From a virus: 39,852 bases of DNA. The notes under the pieces are model-generated. The model made no database searches and was not told the origin of the DNA. It saw only the letters and a list, made by a program, of their open reading frames with translations. Of this stretch, positions 5,972 through 12,457 are shown piece by piece. Location: IMG/VR virus record IMGVR_UViG_3300048065_000682, positions 1 through 39,852 of that record. One strand, written 5' to 3'. Made by a program: the position numbers and the translations under genes. How positions within the stretch are numbered: position 1 is the first letter of the stretch; every line of letters starts with the position of its first letter.

Positions 5972-6285
5972 TTATCCTTACCTTTCGCTAAAGCATTTGC
6001 CCCAAAAAACACAGATACGATACCAGCCACAGACACAAAGTAAATGCTTGCCATCGATCCTAATATATTTGCGGCTTCATCTAATCCAAAAATTACAGCG
6101 CCAATCACGGCAAATGGGTATAGCAACATTCCAAACAGCGCAAACCATGTCATTGACCTAATTGCGTCTCGCTGGGCATCCTCATCCTGCATTCGCAAGC
6201 GCCTGTCTTCCAGAGCCATGCGATCCCACTCGGCCTGATCAATCGTGCCATTTCCATCTACATCAAATTTTTTAAATTCATCCAT
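5968..6285 (-). CDS. Membrane protein with N-terminal EF-hand
   Basis: 105 residues. Residues 8-19 (DVDGNGTIDQAE) are a complete EF-hand loop with ligands D8, D10, N12, T14, D16 and E19. Two hydrophobic segments follow (about 46-69 and 75-97), so the EF-hand end and the basic tail would lie on the same side of the membrane. It sits directly upstream of the holin and overlaps it by 4 bases. Calcium-dependent control of lysis or membrane state is an inference from position. A lone EF-hand might also be structural. Confidence 0.75.
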   Translation of the reverse strand: MDEFKKFDVDGNGTIDQAEWDRMALEDRRLRMQDEDAQRDAIRSMTWFALFGMLLYPFAVIGAVIFGLDEAANILGSMASIYFVSVAGIVSVFFGANALAKGKDK

Positions 6286-6286
6286 G

Positions 6287-6778
6287 TCAATCCGCCAGAG
6301 GGTTATCCAGCGCCCTTTGTAGTTTATTCATTAGTTTATCTTCCAGCTCTTTCATTTCGCCGCTTTGTGAAACTCTAACACGTTCTCTCTGATTTTCAAA
6401 GCGCACCTCAGCCTTGTCGATCATCTCCCTAACATTGTCCTCAGATTTTCGCACCATGTCCTCAACTCTGTCGGCTTGGCGCTCAATGCTTAAAATATCG
6501 TCACGAAGTCCAGTTTTAATCTCGCGTGTGTAATCCATAGTTTGCTGAATGTTAGCGTCCATCAATTCCATTTGGGTTTGGTATTCTTGTAAATCAAGGC
6601 CAGCAACCTCTTCTATCTTTTGCCACATTAACAAGCCGCCATATAGGCCAGATCCCACTGTAGACAGGAATGCAAATATTGCTATTATAGATCCAGCCGT
6701 CAGCTTCATGCCCCCAGCTTGTAGTTGGCGGTCAGCTAAACCATCAATACCATCCGCGATTTTAGTTGTATCGACCAT
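6287..6778 (-). CDS. Single-pass membrane protein with long coiled coil
   Basis: A 163-residue protein with one membrane helix (about residues 26-50, LTAGSIIAIFAFLSTVGSGL) and a long charged heptad-rich region (about 65-150). The topology resembles an inner-membrane spanin or a membrane-anchored tether. There is no obvious partner lipoprotein: the genes on either side lack a lipobox. It starts on the stop of the previous gene (TAATG) and lies in the lysis end of the operon. Confidence 0.68.
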   Translation of the reverse strand: MVDTTKIADGIDGLADRQLQAGGMKLTAGSIIAIFAFLSTVGSGLYGGLLMWQKIEEVAGLDLQEYQTQMELMDANIQQTMDYTREIKTGLRDDILSIERQADRVEDMVRKSEDNVREMIDKAEVRFENQRERVRVSQSGEMKELEDKLMNKLQRALDNPLAD

Positions 6779-7170
6779 TAGTTCTCAAATTCCATATTTG
6801 TAGATTGAAGATTTTTCATTGCATTCAGCTCTTCCTGCAACATGCGTATTTCCATTTTGCGCTGTAACAGCTCAACCTCAAATAATTTCTGGCATTCAAT
6901 ACGTTTCTTAGGTGCATTTAGTGGAATGACAATGCGTGCATAAATTCCAATATCTTTACCTCTGGCATTCGTATCAAGCCCAGAGATCAGACCAGTTAAG
7001 CCATATTCCAGCAGTGTAGACCCAGAGATAGAGTTCGAGCATTCTATGCTACCAGACCTTATTCTATCGGATTGAGTATTAATGTTAGGCGTTGGTAGCG
7101 CCAGAGAAAGTGACGAGCTGTCGGCTAATGCACTGCCAGCAATTAAGGATAAAATGATTGCATATTTCAT
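6778..7170 (-). CDS. Exported 130-residue protein with C-terminal coiled coil
   Basis: The signal peptide MKYAIILSLIAGSALA is followed by DSSS. The mature protein has two Cys, a Gly-rich middle (SGSTLLEYGLTGLISGLD) and a coiled-coil tail (FEVELLQRKMEIRMLQEEL). No lipobox Cys at the cleavage site. The start overlaps the upstream stop (ATGA). One of five consecutive genes with export signals. Function not recognised. Confidence 0.7.
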   Translation of the reverse strand: MKYAIILSLIAGSALADSSSLSLALPTPNINTQSDRIRSGSIECSNSISGSTLLEYGLTGLISGLDTNARGKDIGIYARIVIPLNAPKKRIECQKLFEVELLQRKMEIRMLQEELNAMKNLQSTNMEFEN

Positions 7171-7559
7171 TTACTTTTCTCCATAATTTTTGAGCATATC
7201 AAAGATGACACAAACGGCTTAGATTTGTTATCTTTTAGCAGTTTTGATTTTGTGCAAATATACATTGCCCTATCTAAATCAACTTTCCTAACATATACGT
7301 CAAAATTTACTCTCGTTTTGTAATCGACTTTCATTATCCTATATTTTGACGAAAATGGAAGCCCCACAAAATTTTTATCAAATACACCAATTTGGTAATA
7401 CTTTACCTCTTCCCTTGAGTTAAAAATTGATAGCTCAAATTTAACAATCCCATCTACTGTGGAATACTGTTTTTTAGGGTAAGCTGGGGTCTGTTCGTGA
7501 GCAGAAACGCCAGACCCCAATAACGTAGCAATTACAATCGCTTTTAGGTGGGTATACAC
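7167..7559 (-). CDS. Exported 130-residue protein, GTG start
   Basis: Starts with GTG (7559), the only start that keeps the signal peptide (MYTHLKAIVIATLLGSGVSA then HEQ). The mature part is beta-rich, with two Cys near the C-terminus (YICTKSK and LICSKIM) that may pair. It overlaps the end of the preceding gene by 16 bases. No family recognised. Confidence 0.65.
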   Translation of the reverse strand: MYTHLKAIVIATLLGSGVSAHEQTPAYPKKQYSTVDGIVKFELSIFNSREEVKYYQIGVFDKNFVGLPFSSKYRIMKVDYKTRVNFDVYVRKVDLDRAMYICTKSKLLKDNKSKPFVSSLICSKIMEKSK

Positions 7560-8035
7560 GATATTGTAGCCTGAGCTGTATACGTTCCGCCTGTAAACGG
7601 CTTGCCACCGCCATATTCAGCAACGCTTGATATTGCAAACCATGTAGAGCCAGCAGTTGTTAACGAGTAGCTTGTGGTAGCCCCAGCAATCGTCTTGTTA
7701 GTGTCATATGATGACATAGCCGCATCGCTTGTATTCACAACGCTGACAGATCCTGTCCACGTCACAGTGTCATTTAGGGATGGTGATGAGGTAAAAGTTG
7801 TTGGGTGCGTGATATTAGCTGTGTAGCTATTCGCAATTGCCACATCTATTCTCACCTCTGGATGTATTCCACCATCACTTGGGCTTGTACTTAACTTGTT
7901 TGCCGTAGGAGATCCAAATACACCGCTTTTAGTTGTCTGGATTATACATTTCGCAGACACGTTTCCCACTATATCGACACTATCTGCAAAAGCTGGTGTA
8001 GCTAGTGCTAATAGTGGTATTGCTAAATATTTCAT
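7544..8035 (-). CDS. Exported beta-rich protein, pilin/spore-coat-like appearance
   Basis: The signal peptide MKYLAIPLLALATPAFA is followed by a 146-residue Ser/Thr/Gly-rich domain with a Cys near each end (SAKCIIQTT and ATISCIPT). This resembles secreted immunoglobulin-like or pilin-like domains closed by a disulfide. RBS GAGGTTAAT precedes the ATG. Family membership is not established. It could decorate the host surface or virion, or act in the periplasm late in infection. Confidence 0.68.
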   Translation of the reverse strand: MKYLAIPLLALATPAFADSVDIVGNVSAKCIIQTTKSGVFGSPTANKLSTSPSDGGIHPEVRIDVAIANSYTANITHPTTFTSSPSLNDTVTWTGSVSVVNTSDAAMSSYDTNKTIAGATTSYSLTTAGSTWFAISSVAEYGGGKPFTGGTYTAQATISCIPT

Positions 8036-8042
8036 ATTAACC

Positions 8043-8918
8043 TCACTTATTGTACTGCATGTCTACCATTTGTTCATGCTTTAGTTGTTGTGCTAAATTA
8101 TTACGCAACGCCTTCTTATTTTCTGGCATTTGATTTTGACTTAGCTGATACTTGTCTTTGTATATACCACCATTTAGAGCAAGATCATAGTATGATTGCA
8201 AATTGGTTTGATCGTTAATAATGCTAATTATTTCGTCTTGCTGATATTCTTGGAACATAGTCAATGCATTCTCAGCAGACATCAGACCCAGCTCTATTTT
8301 TGTTGGCTTGTCATCGTCCTCATCATCCTCTGGGATCTTAGCCTCATCTGGGTATTCGTATTCTTCCTCTTCAATTGCGTCTACAACTGCGTCATCTTCC
8401 AATGCATTATAAACCTCAACCTCTGGGATCTCTGGAATGGGCTTCTTATACCCAGCGCAACTTGGATTAAGCTGTGGGTCATAACATTCGTCAACGCGGA
8501 ATGTATATACAACTGTAGCATCCTTAACAGTACCATCACCCTCAACTGTGATTGACCCATCGCCCCAATTTTCTAATGGAATGTTATTCAATGGAAATGA
8601 CTTTGTGATTGTATTCGATGGCACGCCAGACCAATCATCAGTTTCTTTGAATAAGTAGCCATCGCCGCCAAAGTTTAGATTACCGACTGTAACCTTCATG
8701 TCTGCGTCTGTTTCTTTTTCTGTAGTATATCTGTAAATTAGGCCATTTATATCTACGCCGCCAATTGATGGTAAGACAGATGACATACTCCAGCTCAATC
8801 CATTTTTGGCGGCATTCGTACTCGCCCAATAACTGTATGGATCAGCGTTAGAGTAAGAGTAGTAAGAACAAAGTGCTAATGATAACACCAAGCCCAATTT
8901 TTGTTTCAGCTTGTTCAT
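8043..8918 (-). CDS. Large exported protein with acidic central region
   Basis: I start at ATG 8918; the frame is open from a TTG at 8921, but AAAGG lies seven bases before the ATG. A signal peptide (MNKLKQKLGLVLSLALCSYY, cleaved near SNA) leads to a beta-rich domain, a Cys pair (ECYDPQLNPSCAGY), a very acidic stretch (about residues 180-210) and a helical Gln-rich C-terminus. The first 71 bases lie inside the end of the upstream gene in another frame. Function unknown. Confidence 0.72.
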   Translation of the reverse strand: MNKLKQKLGLVLSLALCSYYSYSNADPYSYWASTNAAKNGLSWSMSSVLPSIGGVDINGLIYRYTTEKETDADMKVTVGNLNFGGDGYLFKETDDWSGVPSNTITKSFPLNNIPLENWGDGSITVEGDGTVKDATVVYTFRVDECYDPQLNPSCAGYKKPIPEIPEVEVYNALEDDAVVDAIEEEEYEYPDEAKIPEDDEDDDKPTKIELGLMSAENALTMFQEYQQDEIISIINDQTNLQSYYDLALNGGIYKDKYQLSQNQMPENKKALRNNLAQQLKHEQMVDMQYNK

Positions 8919-9399
8919 CAAAAAGCCTTTCTACTAGATTTTTCTGGTCTTCACTTATCCTTGCTTCCACAGCTTTCATCTCCCATTCCAGCCTAGCCTC
9001 GTCTCCTATTTTACCATTTATTGGGCAAAAACTGCCCGAATTAGCCATCGCAATTCTCACTCTTTCGTCTTGGCAGAGAAGTGAAACAGAAGCTACCTTC
9101 ATGCCTAAATCGTACAATAGCTTCGATGCTCTTAGGCGTTCACAGTTCAAATCCTTCACAGTTTTACCGCCAGAGATACCTAATATCTGCGTCTGCACTG
9201 CGCCTGAGATCCCCACTACGCACAAATCAGATCCACTTGTGCTTACTTGTGGTGAGATCGCAGATGGTGGTGGGCTTTGTATAGTTGTATCCATAGACCC
9301 ACTGGAATTGATATTGGTATTCGTATTTATTGTGTCATCTTCAGCATAAACAAAACTGCCAAAAATAATGAAAAAACTTACTATAAAGAAACGTAGCAT
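8848..9399 (-). CDS. Exported protein with C-terminal membrane anchor
   Basis: The signal peptide MLRFFIVSFFIIFGSFVYA is followed by an Asn/Ser/Thr/Pro-rich linker, a domain with four Cys (LCVVGISG, LNCERL, LLCQDE, SFCPIN; about 75-125), a charged helix and a final hydrophobic anchor (GLGVIISTLFLLLLL). The protein would sit in the inner membrane with its domain in the periplasm. The anchor-coding DNA overlaps the signal-peptide DNA of the next gene by 71 bases. First of the exported run. Confidence 0.72.
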   Translation of the reverse strand: MLRFFIVSFFIIFGSFVYAEDDTINTNTNINSSGSMDTTIQSPPPSAISPQVSTSGSDLCVVGISGAVQTQILGISGGKTVKDLNCERLRASKLLYDLGMKVASVSLLCQDERVRIAMANSGSFCPINGKIGDEARLEWEMKAVEARISEDQKNLVERLFDEQAETKIGLGVIISTLFLLLLL

Positions 9400-9400
9400 T

Positions 9401-9643
9401 TTACTTCCGTTCTAATATACGATCCATTTTAGCGTCTATTGCGTCGAGCCTGCTGAACAATCTATTCATTGACGCACTGCTATCAACTTTGGTCACATAT
9501 TCCTCTCGCGTTCTGTTCAACAGAATTTGTAATCTATTCAACTCTAGAACATATCCGCGTAAAACAAAACCCACAAACGCCAATGCGAATGTGAGCGTGC
9601 CACTCCATAGGTCTGCCATTTCCATCAATATTTTCCCTGCCAT
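9401..9643 (-). CDS. Small membrane-anchored coiled-coil protein
   Basis: 80 residues. A hydrophobic segment (about 12-33, LWSGTLTFALAFVGFVLRGY) is followed by charged coiled-coil helices (RLFSRLDAIDAKMDRIL). It overlaps the preceding gene by 19 bases and ends one base before the next. A virion or membrane role is possible; no family recognised. Confidence 0.62.
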   Translation of the reverse strand: MAGKILMEMADLWSGTLTFALAFVGFVLRGYVLELNRLQILLNRTREEYVTKVDSSASMNRLFSRLDAIDAKMDRILERK

Positions 9644-9924
9644 ACTCGCAAGTTATCAAATTCGCCTGACAATATTTTCTTTTTAATTACCTCATTAGCC
9701 GCTTCAGTATCGCTCCAGCTCACGCCAGCTTCTTTAAGCCAAATACCAATGAAAGCTGGATCAACTTGTGCAATCAATTTATTTTCTGAACCAAAGCTAT
9801 TATCGGCATACTGTCGAGCATACTCAGCATCTTTCAACATCTGGCTACCATCAAATGTGCGCTTTATATTAATTTCGCCATTGTCAGATATTTCAATTTT
9901 TTCGCCTATTTTAGAGCTTGTCAT
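9625..9924 (-). CDS. Hypothetical 99-residue protein downstream of capsid genes
   Basis: N-terminal beta-like half (EKIEISDNGEINIKRTFD), then a helical half with IGIWLKEAGVSWSDTEAA and a tail EFDNLRVWQGKY. Similar short proteins with a Trp-containing C-terminus sit beside capsid genes in marine podoviruses. A virion or assembly role is likely from position, but I do not know the function. The start is at ATG 9924, one base after the previous gene. Confidence 0.62.
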   Translation of the reverse strand: MTSSKIGEKIEISDNGEINIKRTFDGSQMLKDAEYARQYADNSFGSENKLIAQVDPAFIGIWLKEAGVSWSDTEAANEVIKKKILSGEFDNLRVWQGKY

Positions 9925-9925
9925 T

Positions 9926-10177
9926 TTATGTTCTCTTAGATTTAGTGCCAGAACATTTCCAGCGTTTGCGTGATAAATTCAGTGGGCTATTTGGATTTTT
10001 AGCCGCCTTCGGAGATCTCTTCTTTTGACCAGCAGATCGAGCGCAATATGCGTCACCCTTTTTTGTGCCAGCCCTTACTCTTGGCTTACCATCTTTTGCA
10101 AGCCCAGCTTGTCCGTAGCTAACTTTTCTGCCGTTAACCATTTTAGCCTTTGCCTTACCTTTGCGTGGTGTAGCCAT
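9926..10177 (-). CDS. Basic protein, DUF6321-like
   Basis: 83 residues, about one third Lys or Arg, with the central motif KKGDAYCARSAG and a second Cys near the end (RWKCSGTK). The motif matches my memory of the DUF6321 phage family, which occurs beside head genes. Its charge suggests DNA or nucleoprotein contact. RBS AGGAGTGATTT precedes the ATG. It is the first gene after the capsid terminator, so it needs read-through or an unseen promoter. Confidence 0.68.
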   Translation of the reverse strand: MATPRKGKAKAKMVNGRKVSYGQAGLAKDGKPRVRAGTKKGDAYCARSAGQKKRSPKAAKNPNSPLNLSRKRWKCSGTKSKRT

Positions 10178-10197
10178 AAATCACTCCTATAAATAAA

Positions 10198-10219
10198 TAA
10201 GGGGGGTTTCCCCCCCTTA
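10198..10219 (-). terminator. Strong terminator after major capsid gene
   Basis: Perfect 9-bp stem TAAGGGGGG / CCCCCCTTA with a 4-base loop, 12 bases after the capsid stop. On the minus strand it is followed by TTTATTTATAGG. It should end or thin the transcript behind the capsid gene, so genes further left would be made at a lower level. Confidence 0.82.
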
Positions 10220-10230
10220 CTATAGTTGTT

Positions 10231-11184
10231 TTATGAAGTTGTGCAATCAGCTACCATGCCGTTTGCCGCTTCTGAAGTACATACCAATGTGAGTTCAGTG
10301 GTTAATTGTCTTTTCGAATTATCCCCTGTTTTTGCTAATTCTACGTTTTTCATTGGACGTAGAGTAGCCACTTGCCATGTATCGTTCTGCATTAAGAACA
10401 CATCGCGTGATCTGTTCTCTCTCGTTGGCCTTAGCGATATCTCGCCCCAAGGTGTCAGATATATGGAAATTGAGTTGATAACACGCTCATCAGCACCTAC
10501 CACGTTTGCACGTTGGTTGTTGTTACCAGCAAATCCAAGACATTTTGTCATATTAAATGCTGACAAATATGCAGTCTTTGAACCTGTTCCGCCATTTTCC
10601 CAAACGCTCTGCATCACTGTGTCAAACTTAGCTTGAGTGAATACTGTTTGAGTACCATCAGTACGAGCATTTGAACCTGTACCATTAGCATCAGCGCCGC
10701 CAGAACCTTTGACAGTGTTTGATGTTAACCATGTTGGCGCACCAGCAAGCTCACGAGCCGCAGTTGAAGAACCAGCCACTTTAGCATTGTTATCGAAAAG
10801 AGCCTTTTCAATATCCAATTTCATGCTTTTCCCAGCCTTGAGGATTTGATAGCTCATTTCCTTGTCCTTGGCTACTTTTGATAAGCCTTCGTCAGTGTCG
10901 GAAATAACAATTGCATCCTTAAAGATCTGCGTTCTGTTGTTCAAACGAGTAACACCAGTAATGGCAGTTGCTACACTGTCGTCACCTTCGATATGCGCAT
11001 TTGAAGCACTTGATCTTAGTGTGTCTGTTGACCACTCATGCAAAGTTGATTTTGCAGTTGTTTTTTTACACGCAGATAAAAATGGGGTTTCGTCTGGTGA
11101 AATGTTATAAATGATATCTTGGATATCCTCACGTATGCTATTCGCATTATCGATTGAATCGAACGTATTGCTTGGCTGTGCCAT
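10231..11184 (-). CDS. Major capsid protein, SU10-like (DUF5309)
   Basis: A 317-residue protein. The N-terminus has SIREDIQDIIYNISPDETPF, the signature of the SU10/DUF5309 capsid family (HK97-type fold), followed by a beta-rich core. The middle contains Gly-rich loops and FDTVMQSVWENGG. The C-terminal half has DVFLMQNDTWQVATLRPM, typical for the end of this family. It lies next to the scaffold gene and is followed by a very strong terminator, as expected for the most abundant virion protein. There is no sign of a prohead protease gene nearby. Confidence 0.9.
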   Translation of the reverse strand: MAQPSNTFDSIDNANSIREDIQDIIYNISPDETPFLSACKKTTAKSTLHEWSTDTLRSSASNAHIEGDDSVATAITGVTRLNNRTQIFKDAIVISDTDEGLSKVAKDKEMSYQILKAGKSMKLDIEKALFDNNAKVAGSSTAARELAGAPTWLTSNTVKGSGGADANGTGSNARTDGTQTVFTQAKFDTVMQSVWENGGTGSKTAYLSAFNMTKCLGFAGNNNQRANVVGADERVINSISIYLTPWGEISLRPTRENRSRDVFLMQNDTWQVATLRPMKNVELAKTGDNSKRQLTTELTLVCTSEAANGMVADCTTS

Positions 11185-11225
11185 TTTATTGTGTCCTTTC
11201 AGAGACTTAGAAGACTAACTTAATG

Positions 11226-12212
11226 TTAATCATTGTTTAACATCAGGCTCAATGCATCATCGATTGAACCTGTTTTCATTAAGCGCTGTTGCGCCTTTTG
11301 TCGCTCCGCTTGAACGCCAGTTGATTTTCGCTTCTTTACGCCAGCTTTAACGACAGGGCGAGCTTTCTCGCCTTTTGCCTGCGTAGCCTTGCGCTTAGAT
11401 TTCAGCTCCCGATATTTCCTCGCGTCGTTCAATGCCTCGATGTATCTCGCGTCAGTTACCATAGACATTTCGTCTTCAGTAAATCCGTAAGCTACACCAG
11501 TTTGAACCAGCGATTGCTTTAATGCTTCACCCTTAACAGGATCTGCAATCTCTGGGATACGTTTTCTAAGCACCTCGGCCTGCTCTTGCAGATACGACTG
11601 ATGCGCCTGCGCCTGAGCTTGCTGTTGTTGCTGTTGTAAAGTTTGAACCTGATACATTGACTGATCGTATGCAGTCTTCGCCTCGTCGTACTTCATTTTT
11701 TGTTCCATGTATCCGATTGGATCACTTTCAAAAAGTTCAGAGCTAGGGGGCGTAGGTGCTACCAACGATCCATTTTGTATCTGATTTGCTAGACCAAGAG
11801 CTTGCGCTTCTCGCTTCGCTATTTCGGCTTCTTTCTGCTCAAACTGCTTTCGCACTTGTGCTATTTCTTGAAACCTTTTGTTAATCGCCTTCTGCCCTGC
11901 GGCGTCACGTTGTAACTCAGCCTCTGTCCAATACTGCTTCTCTCCGTCTACTGTGACTTCGATCATTCTTTCTTGGTTTGGCTCAGTGTCATCTGCCTCT
12001 GGTTCTTCGTAGTCGATTTCGCTATCATCCTCGCTGGATAGCTCTTCAGCGTCATCTGAACCCTCGTCTACAGCTTCCATTTCTTCAGCTTCGCCGTCGC
12101 TAACTGCTTCCACTTGTTCTGGAGCTTCGTCCAAATTTTGTTCCTGATCTTTTTCCGCGTCAGGTGTTACGATCATGCTGTCTACAGCTTCTTCTAGTGT
12201 AGTCGATGACAT
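11226..12212 (-). CDS. Scaffolding protein
   Basis: A 328-residue, highly charged protein. Residues 1-80 are strongly acidic (Glu/Asp-rich), followed by VTVDGEKQYWTEAELQRDA, a Gln-rich coiled coil (about 115-220) and a basic C-terminal third (KKRKSTGVQAERQKAQQR) that would bind the capsid shell. This layout, between portal and capsid genes, is typical of scaffolds for SU10-type capsids. It should leave the particle after assembly. Confidence 0.83.
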   Translation of the reverse strand: MSSTTLEEAVDSMIVTPDAEKDQEQNLDEAPEQVEAVSDGEAEEMEAVDEGSDDAEELSSEDDSEIDYEEPEADDTEPNQERMIEVTVDGEKQYWTEAELQRDAAGQKAINKRFQEIAQVRKQFEQKEAEIAKREAQALGLANQIQNGSLVAPTPPSSELFESDPIGYMEQKMKYDEAKTAYDQSMYQVQTLQQQQQQAQAQAHQSYLQEQAEVLRKRIPEIADPVKGEALKQSLVQTGVAYGFTEDEMSMVTDARYIEALNDARKYRELKSKRKATQAKGEKARPVVKAGVKKRKSTGVQAERQKAQQRLMKTGSIDDALSLMLNND

Positions 12213-12217
12213 CGGTG

Positions 12218-12457
12218 CTACTTCCTTTGTTTATCAAGAATTACCTCTGCCGATATTGCGGCGTCGAGTGTAATTTCGATTTCGTTTAAAGCCCTCACAA
12301 TTGAATGAGCTTCCTCACGCACATCAACGTCTGATGCACTACTTTCTGCAAAGATCTTCATTTGATCTTCACGAACATTTTTTACAAATTTTTGAAAAGC
12401 CGTATCGTTTTTTAAACGTCTAGCCTCTTCAGCTTCTATTCTTACAACTTGCGCCAT
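12218..12457 (-). CDS. Small helical protein between portal and scaffold
   Basis: A 79-residue, nearly all-helical, charged protein starting MAQVVRIEAEEARRLKND. Its ATG shares one base with the portal stop (TAATG) and it ends five bases before the scaffold. Small helical proteins here often assist head assembly, but no family is recognised. Confidence 0.65.
   Translation of the reverse strand: MAQVVRIEAEEARRLKNDTAFQKFVKNVREDQMKIFAESSASDVDVREEAHSIVRALNEIEITLDAAISAEVILDKQRK

Noticed and set aside
6287-7170. Classical inner/outer spanin pair
   Set aside because: The first protein fits an inner-membrane spanin in topology, but the second has no lipobox cysteine at its cleavage site, so the pair is not supported.
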